A stretch of 64,000 nt of DNA from CAIWMF01 sp964402065 (lineage in GTDB: Bacteria; Verrucomicrobiota; Verrucomicrobiia; Chthoniobacterales; UBA6821): contig CAYOAN010000001.1 in assembly GCA_964402065.1 (NCBI GenBank), positions 124,001 through 188,000 on the forward strand, in the 5' to 3' direction. Each line of letters opens with the position of its first letter. Position 1 is the stretch's first letter. The translations under genes were made by a program, and so were the position numbers. This document shows positions 1 to 8,185 of this stretch, piece after piece. A model generated the notes under the pieces. The model had not been told where the DNA came from. It was given only the letters and a program-made list of their open reading frames with translations, and searched no databases.

Positions 1-130
1 CATAAGATTTCGCTTGGCGGACGGCATCCTCTGTGCGAAGGATGCCAAGCTGTTGGCCGGTGGAACCAATGATAACACGAACTTCGCGAGCGCGAATTCG
101 TTCGTTAATGCGGATGAAGTCAGGATTAAT
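1..130 (-). CDS. infC: Translation initiation factor IF-3, N-terminal part (runs off the window)
   Basis: The minus strand encodes an IF-3 N-terminus with INERIRAREVRVIIG followed by GQQLGILRTEDAVRQA, which is the conserved start of the family. IF-3 binds the 30S subunit and monitors initiator tRNA and start codon choice. The frame is open from a TAA at 163-161, but no ATG, GTG or TTG lies between that stop and the conserved block. The best start is ATT at 130-128, giving a short leader ending PDFIRINE as in Bacillus IF-3; ATT at 109-107 is the alternative. AUU starts are the classic autoregulatory feature of infC. It lies 72 bases downstream of thrS in the usual thrS-infC order. Confidence 0.9.
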   Translation of the reverse strand, partial: MNPDFIRINERIRAREVRVIIGSTGQQLGILRTEDAVRQAKSY

Positions 131-202
131 AAGCTGGAATGAGTTGAGGTTAGAAAATAGTTAACAAAAAAGTGAAAGATGTAAATAGCGTTATTCGCAG
201 AG

Positions 203-2035
203 TTATTTTCGATTTTTAATTTCTTCTTCCAAACGTTGATAAAAATCTTCTTTAGCAAAGGAACCTTCGTCGCCTTTTGAGCGGCTCCGCAGTGAAAGCT
301 GGCCAGCAGCTTCTTCACGATTACCGATAATAATCATATAAGGGACTTTTTCTAATTGGGCTTGTCGAATTTTTGCGCCAATTTTTTCGGAAGAAAAGTC
401 AGCTGTTGCTCGCACATCCCGTGATATGAGCTCGGAGAGGATCGTCTGAGCATATGAAGTCAGTTTTTCAGAAATCGGAAGGATTCGCACTTGCTCAGGG
501 TTGAGCCAAAGAGGGAAGTTGCCTGCAAAGTGTTCGATTAACACGCCTGTAAAGCGTTCTAAAGATCCAAATGGAGCACGATGGATCATAACAGGAATGT
601 GCTGCTTTCCATCAGAGCCGGTATACTTAAGGTTGAAACGGCGTGGAAGATTAAAGTCAACTTGCACCGTTCCTAATTGCCAGTCGCGGCCGAGAACATC
701 TTTAACAACAAAGTCAATCTTGGGGCCGTAGAATGCTGCTTCACCCGCTTCTTCTGAAAAAGAAACGCCGAGGCATTGAGCTGCCTCACGGCAAGCTGTT
801 TCTGCTTTTTCCCAATGTTCCTGACTGCCTACATACTTATCTGAAGCCGGATCTCGAAGTCCAATGCGGACTCGATAGTCAGTGAGTTGGAAAGTAGTTA
901 GTACGGTTTTTACAAGATTGAGGCAGCCTTGAATTTCTGCAGAAATTTGTTCTTCTGTACAAAAGAGATGGGCGTCATCTTGCGTGAAGCCGCGTACACG
1001 AGTCATGCCATTGAGTTCACCTGATTGTTCCCAACGATAGACGGTGCCAAACTCTGCGAGGCGGACAGGAAGGTCTCGATAGCTGCGTGGCTCTGCATCA
1101 AAAATTTTGATGTGCATCGGACAATTCATCGGCTTAAGCAAAAAGCCATCAACCGCGCCTTGATCTAAGCGATTGCTTAATTCAGAACAGCTGCATTTTT
1201 CTTCCGCTAAGTGTGCAATGGTTTCCCGGTCGATAAGAGGGGGAAACTGAGATTCTGCGTAGTACGGAAAATGTCCTGAAGTGCGGAAGAGGTCGAGACG
1301 TCCAATATGAGGGGTGAAGACTTGAGAGTATCCTTGCTTGCGGAGTTCAGCGCCAATAAAATTTTGTAATTCTTGGCGGATGATAGCTCCTTTTGGAGTC
1401 CATAGGATGAGACCTTGGCCCACCATATCATCGATGTGGAAGAGGCCTTGTTCACGACCAATTTTGCGGTGGTCGCGCTTTTTAGCTTCTTCCAAAAGTT
1501 CTATTGATCGATCAAGTTCTTCCTGGGTTGCAAAAGCTGTCCCGTAGATGCGTTGGAGTTGGGGATTGTTTTCATCACCCTTGTAATAGGCGCTGGCTAC
1601 ATGGGTCAGACGAAAGGCTCCAATCTTGGAAGTGTCTGCTACATGTGGTCCTGCGCAAAGGTCAGTGAACTCGCCGTTGCGATAAAGAGTGATTGTTTCG
1701 TCCTCGGGAATGTTGTCGATGATGTCGAGCTTGAAGCGGCTTGGAGTTAAGCGTGGTCCTAGGCCCGCAAGCTCTCCACGTTGTCCCATCTCAAGAGCTT
1801 CTTGTCGACTAACCACTTCACGTTTGAATGGCTGCGCTGCTTGAATGACCTTGGACATTTCTTTTTCAAGGCGCTCAAAATCTTCCGGAGTAATGCGATG
1901 TTGGAGATCAACATCGTAGTAAAACCCTGCTGCTGTTGGTGGCCCTGCAGCAAACTGAGCCTCTGGCCACAGTTTTAAGATTGCATTGGCAAGAACATGC
2001 GCGCAGGAATGGCGCAAGGTTTCAAGTTCGTTCAT
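203..2035 (-). CDS. thrS: Threonine-tRNA ligase lacking the TGS domain
   Basis: This 610-residue class II synthetase charges tRNA-Thr in the cytoplasm. It opens directly with the editing domain (HSCAH at 9-13, then the second editing motif near residues 127-131). The catalytic core holds the zinc ligands C305 (MNCP), H356 (TQDDAH) and H485 (VMIHR), followed by the C-terminal anticodon-binding domain from about 515. The usual N-terminal TGS domain of about 60 residues is absent, and an in-frame TAA two codons upstream of the ATG rules out a longer start. Compared with the E. coli enzyme there is an insertion of about 30 residues at 263-297, just before the first zinc ligand. infC follows on the same strand. 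Confidence 0.97.
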   Translation of the reverse strand: MNELETLRHSCAHVLANAILKLWPEAQFAAGPPTAAGFYYDVDLQHRITPEDFERLEKEMSKVIQAAQPFKREVVSRQEALEMGQRGELAGLGPRLTPSRFKLDIIDNIPEDETITLYRNGEFTDLCAGPHVADTSKIGAFRLTHVASAYYKGDENNPQLQRIYGTAFATQEELDRSIELLEEAKKRDHRKIGREQGLFHIDDMVGQGLILWTPKGAIIRQELQNFIGAELRKQGYSQVFTPHIGRLDLFRTSGHFPYYAESQFPPLIDRETIAHLAEEKCSCSELSNRLDQGAVDGFLLKPMNCPMHIKIFDAEPRSYRDLPVRLAEFGTVYRWEQSGELNGMTRVRGFTQDDAHLFCTEEQISAEIQGCLNLVKTVLTTFQLTDYRVRIGLRDPASDKYVGSQEHWEKAETACREAAQCLGVSFSEEAGEAAFYGPKIDFVVKDVLGRDWQLGTVQVDFNLPRRFNLKYTGSDGKQHIPVMIHRAPFGSLERFTGVLIEHFAGNFPLWLNPEQVRILPISEKLTSYAQTILSELISRDVRATADFSSEKIGAKIRQAQLEKVPYMIIIGNREEAAGQLSLRSRSKGDEGSFAKEDFYQRLEEEIKNRK

Positions 2036-2089
2036 AATGGATTAGTGGCCGCAAAAGAACGCAAAGAGTGCAAAAAAAGAAGCAATCTT

Positions 2090-2245
2090 TTAAGCGTCTG
2101 GCTTTGTCTTGGGTAAACCAATAACACGCTGGCTTTCTTTCCATTGACCGCGCTTTTTCAAAAGCTCGACGCGTTCAAAACGTTTTAGAACGCTACGCTT
2201 AGCGGTGATAGTGCTGGAGCCTTTAAGGCTAGGATGTTGACTCAT
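2090..2245 (-). CDS. Chlamydiae/Verrucomicrobia small basic protein (51 aa)
   Basis: A 51-residue, strongly basic protein reads MSQHPSLKGSSTITAKRSVL, then KRFERVELLKKRGQW, and ends GLPKTKPDA. I recognise it as the small basic protein family (TIGR04137-like) known from Chlamydiae and Verrucomicrobia. Its function is not established; its size and charge suggest an RNA or ribosome contact, which is inference. It starts at an ATG with no ribosome binding site and lies 55 bases upstream of thrS on the same strand. It is the clearest taxonomic marker in the window. Confidence 0.88.
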   Translation of the reverse strand: MSQHPSLKGSSTITAKRSVLKRFERVELLKKRGQWKESQRVIGLPKTKPDA

Positions 2246-2382
2246 GGGGCAAAAAATCTAGGTGAAAGTTGAAGTAAGAGCAAGTATTTTTTTCCTATAG
2301 ATGATGAAATTTTGTTTATTGTAAGGCTACAGGCTACAGAAAAAAGTTGAGGCTTCGTCAAACAGAACGCGCTGCTAAAAAA

Positions 2383-2552
2383 CTATAGTGTATTAAATTG
2401 AAAAAGGGGACGTTAGAAGTGCCGAGATTTTTTCTTAGGACAAGGCCGAAGATCGAGACGCTATCCGAAGATAACGTAAGATCTGAGAACGCAGTCCTAA
2501 GGAAAAAGAGCAAGCTTATGGCCTGCCCTTTTCAATTTAATACACTATATAG
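2383..2552. repeat. Family A palindromic element, copy 1
   Basis: A 170-bp element is bounded by near-perfect inverted ends (2383-2409 and 2526-2552) sharing TGTATTAAATTGAAAA and a G/C triplet. An inner inverted pair, CTTAGGAC against GTCCTAAG, lets most of the element fold as a long hairpin. A second copy lies at 48709-48872 in opposite orientation, with roughly 80 percent identity by eye across the interior. No open reading frame of note is inside. It occupies most of the 400-base gap between sufT and the small basic protein gene; I see nothing else in that gap. Confidence 0.85.
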
Positions 2553-2646
2553 AAGACGACTCTAGCTAGAGTTGCAGCCATACGTGACGAAGGCGAGTAC
2601 TACGGTGCCGCCGCAAGGCGTTATTTTAGGCGCGTTAGGACGCCCC

Positions 2647-3183
2647 CTAAACCATTCCTAGTTTCATTCGGCCCGCCTCACTAATCATATTTTGATTCCA
2701 GGCCGGTTCCCAAACAAGTTCGACTTCCGCTTCATCGATTCCTTCAATCGTTAAAATTTTAGAACGAGCATCAGCTGCAATTGTGGGGCCCATGCCGCAG
2801 CCGGGAGCGGTCAGGGTCATTTTGACTTCGGCTTTTGTTTGAGCGTTTTCCGCGGAGACGATATTGCAATCGTAGATCAATCCAAGATCAACAACATTGA
2901 CGGGAATTTCAGGATCAAAAACTGTCTTGAGTTGATTCCAAACAGCCTCTTCCAATGTTCCTTCAGGAACGGTCTTCTCAGGAGCTGCGATAGAAGCATC
3001 AAGGCCTAAAGCATCGGCATCTTTTTGATCGATACGGGCAAGTCCTCCGGGAGTTGCGACCGTGAAGGTTCCGCCGAGAGATTGGGTCACGATGACTTGT
3101 GTTCCAGCTGGAAGAATAAGCGTTGTTCCGCTTGGAATCTGGATAGCATCGCAATCGCGTTTAAGGATAATTTCTTGGTGCAT
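2647..3183 (-). CDS. sufT: Fe-S cluster assembly protein SufT (MIP18/DUF59 family)
   Basis: The 178-residue product has an N-terminal region of about 75 residues typical of SufT and a C-terminal MIP18-type domain. The signatures DPEIPVNVVDLGL (90-102) and TAPGCGMG (125-132, with C129) are present; this cysteine is the expected cluster or metal contact. SufT proteins help mature Fe-S proteins in the cytoplasm. It is the last gene of a minus-strand set after the rhodanese and IscU-like genes, with a 104-base gap from the latter. The leader contains the T-rich TTTGTGTTCTTT sequence also found before other genes here, and no Shine-Dalgarno sequence. Confidence 0.9.
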   Translation of the reverse strand: MHQEIILKRDCDAIQIPSGTTLILPAGTQVIVTQSLGGTFTVATPGGLARIDQKDADALGLDASIAAPEKTVPEGTLEEAVWNQLKTVFDPEIPVNVVDLGLIYDCNIVSAENAQTKAEVKMTLTAPGCGMGPTIAADARSKILTIEGIDEAEVELVWEPAWNQNMISEAGRMKLGMV

Positions 3184-3287
3184 AGGAGAAGGAAAAAATA
3201 GCGGTAAAAGAACTTAAAGAACACAAAAAAAGAAAATGAAAATAGCGGCCTCTCTTTCTTGTGGTTATTGATCCATTTCTTTACGAA

Positions 3288-3779
3288 TTAATCATGAGGC
3301 AGTAAATTGATCTTAAACTTTCCTGCTTGTGGATTCAATTGATCGGAGAGTGTTGCCGCTGGTGAAGAACAAGGAGGTTTTGTTTCAAGCTGGCTTGTTG
3401 TAGAGGGATCAAGAGCGGATCGGAGAGCTTCTTCGACGAGTTGGGCGCAATGGATTTTCATTGGCGGTAACGCACCAAGCGGAGCCGAGAGTTCTTCACT
3501 GGAGAGGGAGAGGGCTTCTTCGGGCGTTTTGCCGCGGATCAATTCAGTAGCAACGCTGGCTACGGCGATCGCAGTTTGACAACCAAAACTTTGAAATGTG
3601 GCGCGATCAATGACACGTTGACCATTTTTTTCTTCTTTGAATTTAATCCACAAACGAAGCATGTCCCCGCAATTGGTGCTTCCAACAGTCCCCATCGCAT
3701 CTGCGGACTCCATCTCGCCCATGTTTTGAGGCTCCGCGGCAGCACGTTCAATTTTGGTTGTTAAGGAATCGTCATTCAT
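3288..3779 (-). CDS. iscU: IscU-type Fe-S cluster scaffold protein
   Basis: A 163-residue NifU-N/IscU-like scaffold on which [2Fe-2S] clusters are assembled. All ligand residues are visible: C37 and D39 in NCGDM, C67 in FGCQTAI, and H110-C111 in KIHCAQL. The histidine before the third cysteine points to the IscU rather than the SufU type. The last 40 residues (Ser, Pro and Thr rich) extend beyond the usual domain and are of unknown role. The start codon overlaps the stop of the upstream rhodanese gene by four bases, suggesting translational coupling. No cysteine desulfurase gene lies in the window. Confidence 0.9.
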   Translation of the reverse strand: MNDDSLTTKIERAAAEPQNMGEMESADAMGTVGSTNCGDMLRLWIKFKEEKNGQRVIDRATFQSFGCQTAIAVASVATELIRGKTPEEALSLSSEELSAPLGALPPMKIHCAQLVEEALRSALDPSTTSQLETKPPCSSPAATLSDQLNPQAGKFKINLLPHD

Positions 3780-4351
3780 GAATCTGAATTTTCTTTTTCA
3801 ATTGTGTAACGAGGGAGTGAATGATCTGCTTTTTCGGCATAAGCGTCGATGCCGCCCCTCAAGGCTTTAACATTGGTAAAACCATGGCCTGCAAAATAAG
3901 CTGCAGCATCAAGTGTGCGTTCGCCGAGATGGTCGATGAGAACTAGTAATTCATTTTTTGGCCAATGAGACATCGCTTGCTGCATCAGCTCTTGCGTGAG
4001 GAGTTGACTTGTTGGAACGTGGACGGCTTCGAATTCTTCTCGCGTACGAAGGTCCAAGAGGTGGAGCTCACTGAGTGTTGTATCTTGAAGCTTCTCACGA
4101 AGTATTAAGGGGTCGATCAACATCTCTTCGTCTTCGCGGTGGCCTTCTTCAATTTCAATTAAGACCTGATTTGGGTTTAACCCGCCATTCCGCTCGCAGA
4201 GCTGTTCCAGAGTTTCTTCCAAATCAAATCCGCAGCTGCTACATCCGCCAAGGTGATAGCGACGAAAAAGCGTTCGCTTTGCGCCTGGATAGTGCGCGAG
4301 GAGATCATGCATCGAGCTGAGAGGGGAGATTTTTGAGATGGGCTGTGTCAT
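3776..4351 (-). CDS. DUF1858-like domain fused to a rhodanese domain lacking the catalytic Cys
   Basis: The N-terminal 60 residues resemble a DUF1858-type domain with a CSSC pair (C37, C40). Residues 85-180 form a rhodanese domain (LLDLRTREEFEAVHVP, then GERTLDAAAYFAGHGF and GGIDAY). In active rhodaneses a cysteine opens the loop before the conserved Gly; here that position is D140 (LIDHLGER), so sulfurtransferase activity is unlikely. It is the first gene of the operon with iscU and sufT. By inference it may deliver or sense sulfur or iron through the N-terminal cysteines. Domain recognition is firm; the biological role is unknown. Confidence 0.8.
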   Translation of the reverse strand: MTQPISKISPLSSMHDLLAHYPGAKRTLFRRYHLGGCSSCGFDLEETLEQLCERNGGLNPNQVLIEIEEGHREDEEMLIDPLILREKLQDTTLSELHLLDLRTREEFEAVHVPTSQLLTQELMQQAMSHWPKNELLVLIDHLGERTLDAAAYFAGHGFTNVKALRGGIDAYAEKADHSLPRYTIEKENSDS

Positions 4352-4450
4352 AAAAGAAGAGCAGCAGAATAGCCATAAAAGAATCCGAAGAACACAAAGA
4401 AAAATTTCTTTTTGATTTCTTTGTTATGTTTTGTGTTTATTGTTTTTTTT

Positions 4451-5104
4451 ATGTCTTCTCACCGCAAACACCCCAAGGCGCTCTACGAAGGGCGATGGAT
4501 TTTTTTTATTTTAGGTTTTCTTTGGCTCTCAGCCATGGCCATGCTTCCGCTGCTTGCCTTACCTCTAGGGCTGCTGATCATTTTTTCCGCTTATTTTTTC
4601 CGCGATCCTGAAAGAAAAATTCCTGAGGATCCTGCTGTCATTGTTTCTCCTGCCGATGGAACCGTAACTTCGATTGATGAAGTAGAAGGAGTAGAGGGTG
4701 ATCCTTATTTAACAATGCGGTTGAAACGAGTTTCGATTTTTCTTTCTGTCTTCGATGTGCATGTTAATCGCGCTCCGATTGCTGGAGAATTGATTCATAG
4801 TGAACCTCGTGGAGGCCTTTATCTTGATGCTCGCAAGCCAGAGTCTTCTCTCCTTAATGAAAGTCGGCTCTGGATTTTTCAAGGAGAAAAAGCCTTGGTA
4901 GGAGTGAAACAAATTACCGGTGCTATTGCGCGGCGCATTGTTCCTTGGTCTCATGTTGGTGACCGATTAGAAAAAGGAGAGCGTTTTGGAATGATTCGCT
5001 TTGGTTCTCGAACGGAACTCTATCTTCCGATGGAGACAGAGATTCTAGTACGCATTGGGGATAAAGTTGCTGGAGGTTCAACTCAAGTTGCGCAGTGGAA
5101 GTAA
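4451..5104 (+). CDS. psd: Phosphatidylserine decarboxylase proenzyme (short type)
   Basis: The product of 217 residues decarboxylates phosphatidylserine to phosphatidylethanolamine at the inner membrane. It has one N-terminal hydrophobic hairpin (about 16-48), then FFRDPER, the SPADG motif (66-70), and FDVHVNR with catalytic H104. The self-cleavage site that makes the pyruvoyl group is G185-S186 in RFGSRTEL, typical of the short archaeal-like class. I chose the ATG at 4451; an in-frame TTG at 4412 would add 13 hydrophobic residues. pssA begins 22 bases after the stop, so the two steps of PE synthesis are co-transcribed. Confidence 0.95.
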   Translation: MSSHRKHPKALYEGRWIFFILGFLWLSAMAMLPLLALPLGLLIIFSAYFFRDPERKIPEDPAVIVSPADGTVTSIDEVEGVEGDPYLTMRLKRVSIFLSVFDVHVNRAPIAGELIHSEPRGGLYLDARKPESSLLNESRLWIFQGEKALVGVKQITGAIARRIVPWSHVGDRLEKGERFGMIRFGSRTELYLPMETEILVRIGDKVAGGSTQVAQWK

Positions 5105-5126
5105 GTGTGGTAAATTTTCGGTCCAC

Positions 5127-5957
5127 ATGAATAATCAAGAACCAAAAATTTATCTCCTTCCTAATTTAATGACGGCAGGAAATCTTTTTTGTGGTTTTGC
5201 TGCAGTGCTCAAAATTATTGAAGCCTCTCTCCTTGATGCTGCTGGAAAATCAGCGATTGCCAACTATCACATGGCGCTGGCCTTTATTTTAGGAGCGTGT
5301 GTCTTTGACTTGCTCGATGGGCGCCTAGCACGCTTGGGTGGGCATGAAAGTCCTTTCGGACGGGAGTTTGATTCATTGGCTGATGTTGTTTCGTTTGGTT
5401 TAGCGCCTGCGCTGCTTGTACACCAGATTGTTTTGCAAGACTTTCATCGCACGGGTTGGGTGATTGCTTTTATTTATCTGCTTTGCGGCGCGCTTCGATT
5501 GGCACGATTTAACTGTTTATCGATTCAAGCAGAAACAAGTGCTAAAGGAGAAGACACTCATTCTTCCGAATTTGTTGGCTTTCCCATTCCTGCAGCAGCG
5601 GGTGTCATTGCCTCGCTAACACTATTAATGCTTTGGCTTAATGAAGGAGAGAGAACAATTGGAGTTTGGAAGTTTGTGCTTCCTCCGATGTTACTTTTTC
5701 TCTCATTCATGATGTTTAGCCATGTCAAGTATCCGAGCTTTAAAGGCCTTGGATGGCGCTCTCAACGCTCCATTCCACGGTTTTTACTTATTATTTTGGT
5801 ATTGATTTTTGCTGCGATTAATTATGAGTGGGTGCCTGCACTGCTCTTTACTTTCTACTTGCTGTATGGGTTTATAAGGCCATTTCTTTCAAAGCCATTA
5901 CGAGAAGAAATTGAGGAGGAGTTGCCGCAAGAGCAAATTGATGAAATAAAATTATGA
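5127..5957 (+). CDS. pssA: CDP-diacylglycerol-serine O-phosphatidyltransferase
   Basis: A 276-residue integral membrane enzyme joins serine to CDP-diacylglycerol. The CDP-alcohol phosphotransferase signature is complete: D64-G65, A68-R69, G78, D82 and D86. About eight membrane segments are visible and the tail is acidic (EEIEEELPQEQIDEIKL). The ATG at 5127 gives the standard N-terminus (IYLLPNLMTAGNLFCGF). An in-frame upstream start at 5055 would overlap psd and is rejected. It sits between psd and an unknown gene whose ATG overlaps its stop by four bases. Confidence 0.95.
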   Translation: MNNQEPKIYLLPNLMTAGNLFCGFAAVLKIIEASLLDAAGKSAIANYHMALAFILGACVFDLLDGRLARLGGHESPFGREFDSLADVVSFGLAPALLVHQIVLQDFHRTGWVIAFIYLLCGALRLARFNCLSIQAETSAKGEDTHSSEFVGFPIPAAAGVIASLTLLMLWLNEGERTIGVWKFVLPPMLLFLSFMMFSHVKYPSFKGLGWRSQRSIPRFLLIILVLIFAAINYEWVPALLFTFYLLYGFIRPFLSKPLREEIEEELPQEQIDEIKL

Positions 5958-7168
5958 CAGACTCTCTTTCTTCAAACTCTCTATTTCCTTTGAGCGATAA
6001 TAGAGCGTCTCCTAGCACTGTTACGCATCATCAGGACGGAGAGGAAGAACTACTCAACGTGTCTGTGCATAATGCTTCTTTCATCGAAGCGCCGCAAAAG
6101 TTTTTTGGGAAATATCTTGCGCTAAACGTAGAAGGAAGAACAGCAGAAGAAAAAGAGGCAAATTGTAAGGTGAGGAAAGAGTTTAATGAAAAGCTACATG
6201 AATTTTTTGGGGCTGTTTTAACAGAATATCTTTATCCAAAAGAAAATCATGGGCAAATGCTTGAACAAGGTGCTCCTTTAACTCCTAGACAAGCGCAGGA
6301 GATTGTTAAAAAGGGGGTGGAGATGCTTGATACCCTTGCTGAATATTGTAAACAATCTCTTGCAGCAGAAGCTGAACGACAAACACAACCAGACTTGTTG
6401 GATCAAGCGATGATTCATTATGCTAAAAAAATAAAAGAGCAGACATTGCAGCAAGATGGACAGACGATGGGCTTTCTAAGTCATGCTGGAAGAGTTGTTG
6501 GTGGCAGTGCTGTGGCAGGCTTTGCTCTTTTCACAATGGGCCATCTAACCCCCACAGATATTTTCTTTTTAGCAGATTTATTAAGTAATAAACAAATATC
6601 AAAGGGCATAGAAAAGTTTATTACTGCTAAATTACTCGAACATATGGAGTATCATTTAGAGGCCTACTTACGAGAACAAAGGGAGGCAAGCAGCCCTCTC
6701 TCTAATGCAGAAGAACAGCATTTAAGAGAGCTATTAAAAGGAAGCCTGCAGTCGTTCAGTCATGAATCGGCTTATCCTTCTGCAAAATCTGGTGCCATCC
6801 ATACTGCTGCTCTAGGAATGGGATTAGCTCCAGTAAATACTCCTTTTGATGCCTTGAAAGTTATTTTTCAAGGAGAAACCTTTACCACCGGTGCGCACAA
6901 TCAACTATTTCGTGATGGAGTTACTGCTGTTATTGAAAGTATAAAAGCCATTCAAGACATGACTTCAAAAAAAGAAGCTTCTATAGCAGAGTTAGTAAAA
7001 ATTGAAAAAGCGATTACTACTGCAGGCAAGCAAGTGGCAGCTAATATAACTGAGGAAGCAGGTGCTGAAATTTTGAGTGATGTTAAGAATCAGCCTTCAG
7101 TGAGCAATGGAATGGCATCTATCACTAAAAAAACAACGATTCCTCCTCCGTGGAGACGAGGAATCTAA
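5954..7168 (+). CDS. Hypothetical protein, mostly helical, one possible membrane segment
   Basis: I do not recognise this 404-residue protein. It has no signal peptide, is predicted to be largely alpha-helical and charged, and has one hydrophobic stretch near residues 175-205 (GGSAVAGFALFTMGHL). The N-terminal 35 residues are Ser/Asn-rich and probably disordered, and the C-terminus is basic (TTIPPPWRRGI). Its ATG overlaps the pssA stop as ATGA, so it is translated from the psd-pssA message, but no lipid enzyme motif is present. Base composition is a little more AT-rich than its neighbours. A family B repeat follows it. Confidence 0.7.
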   Translation: MTDSLSSNSLFPLSDNRASPSTVTHHQDGEEELLNVSVHNASFIEAPQKFFGKYLALNVEGRTAEEKEANCKVRKEFNEKLHEFFGAVLTEYLYPKENHGQMLEQGAPLTPRQAQEIVKKGVEMLDTLAEYCKQSLAAEAERQTQPDLLDQAMIHYAKKIKEQTLQQDGQTMGFLSHAGRVVGGSAVAGFALFTMGHLTPTDIFFLADLLSNKQISKGIEKFITAKLLEHMEYHLEAYLREQREASSPLSNAEEQHLRELLKGSLQSFSHESAYPSAKSGAIHTAALGMGLAPVNTPFDALKVIFQGETFTTGAHNQLFRDGVTAVIESIKAIQDMTSKKEASIAELVKIEKAITTAGKQVAANITEEAGAEILSDVKNQPSVSNGMASITKKTTIPPPWRRGI

Positions 7169-7253
7169 AAGTTATTTGTTTTTATTGTTATTGACTCCTA
7201 ATTTAAAAAAAAGGGTCTGATCCTGCCTGGTTCTTCCGGGATGTATGAGCAGC

Positions 7254-7402
7254 TAAACTTTAAAAACCTTGCAACCTTATGAGCAAGATTGATGGTAGCA
7301 GTGTCACTCCGGTGCTCGACGTCCTGAGTATGAGCTATGCACTGCGTTGCTGCGCTCCTCGTTTCTAGCACTACAGCGGCGATAATAATTTTTAAAACGC
7401 TC
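7254..7402. repeat. Family B palindromic element, copy 1
   Basis: This copy shares a core of about 75 bp with elements at 45404-45546 and 59554-59690: TCACTCCGGTGCTCGA, then a GAGTAT block, CACTGCGTT and GCGCTCCTCGTT. The ends are imperfect inverted repeats centred on CTTTAAAAACC and TTTTTAAAACGCT. It lies between two convergent genes (the unknown 404-residue gene and pgsA) and may serve as a shared 3'-end structure. The short reading frames crossing it are not conserved between copies. Confidence 0.8.
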
Positions 7403-7433
7403 TGAAATTTTTTTCCGTCATAGAGCTTTAGCT

Positions 7434-7997
7434 CTACTTCAAAAATTCTCGATTTTTCCAGAGGCAGCTTATTCCCGAAGCTACGGTTAACACTAAAGTG
7501 ATTCCAATTAATGTGGGGCCAAGATAGTTCCATGACCAAAGCATCCATGTTTGATTTAGTAAGGTGCTTTGTTTAAGGGAAAGTAATAGAAGATAAAAAA
7601 GAATCGTTGCAAACTGCCATCCTGTTTTATGTTTTCCAAATCGATCTGCGGCAATAACGACGCCTTTTTCATTTGCAAGAAGACGTAAGCCTGTGATCAG
7701 AAATTCTCGTGCAATGATGATGGTAACAGCCCAAGCGGGAAATGCATGAAAGGGAATAAGGCAAATAAAAGCTGCTGAAACGAGGATTTTGTCTGCTAAT
7801 GGATCGAGTAGTCGACCAACATTGGTGCACTGTTGATAACGTCGGGCAACAAAACCATCTAACCAATCAGTAAAGGCAGCTAAGGAAAAAAGAAAAAAAG
7901 CAACTGGAAGAGACCACGATGTCGGGAGTGTTAATGCTCCTACAAAAAAAACGGCTAAAAAAATCCGTGATAATGTGAGTTGATTAGAAAAATTCAT
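7434..7997 (-). CDS. pgsA: CDP-diacylglycerol-glycerol-3-phosphate 3-phosphatidyltransferase
   Basis: A 187-residue membrane enzyme makes phosphatidylglycerol phosphate, the committed step to PG and cardiolipin. The CDP-alcohol phosphotransferase motif is intact (D47-G48, A51-R52, G61, D65, D69), followed by four to five further membrane segments. The N-terminus NFSNQLTLSRI is typical of PgsA. I chose the ATG at 7997; an upstream in-frame start at 8042 adds 15 residues without family support. The gene ends in EFLK just before the flank of a family B repeat. Confidence 0.93.
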   Translation of the reverse strand: MNFSNQLTLSRIFLAVFFVGALTLPTSWSLPVAFFLFSLAAFTDWLDGFVARRYQQCTNVGRLLDPLADKILVSAAFICLIPFHAFPAWAVTIIIAREFLITGLRLLANEKGVVIAADRFGKHKTGWQFATILFYLLLLSLKQSTLLNQTWMLWSWNYLGPTLIGITLVLTVASGISCLWKNREFLK

Positions 7998-8185
7998 AAG
8001 AGCAGCTCCAAGGCTACAGGCTGCAGAGAAAACTGCCAGCAACTTTTTTTTTAATTGGAGTAGGCTCGAGTTATTTTAAATATGATTTTTTTGCGAGCTC
8101 ATTTTTATCTGTATTCTGCGTCATGTTTCATCAGTCCTTGCTTCTGATCCTCTCTTTCCGATATTCTTAGACCAATATTTTTTCC

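Noticed and set aside
2383..2552. A CRISPR array or insertion sequence
   Set aside because: There is a single palindrome with no spaced direct repeats and no transposase frame.
7198..7548. A 116-residue minus-strand frame
   Set aside because: It covers a family B repeat and the end of pgsA in another frame; no start signal or protein features.
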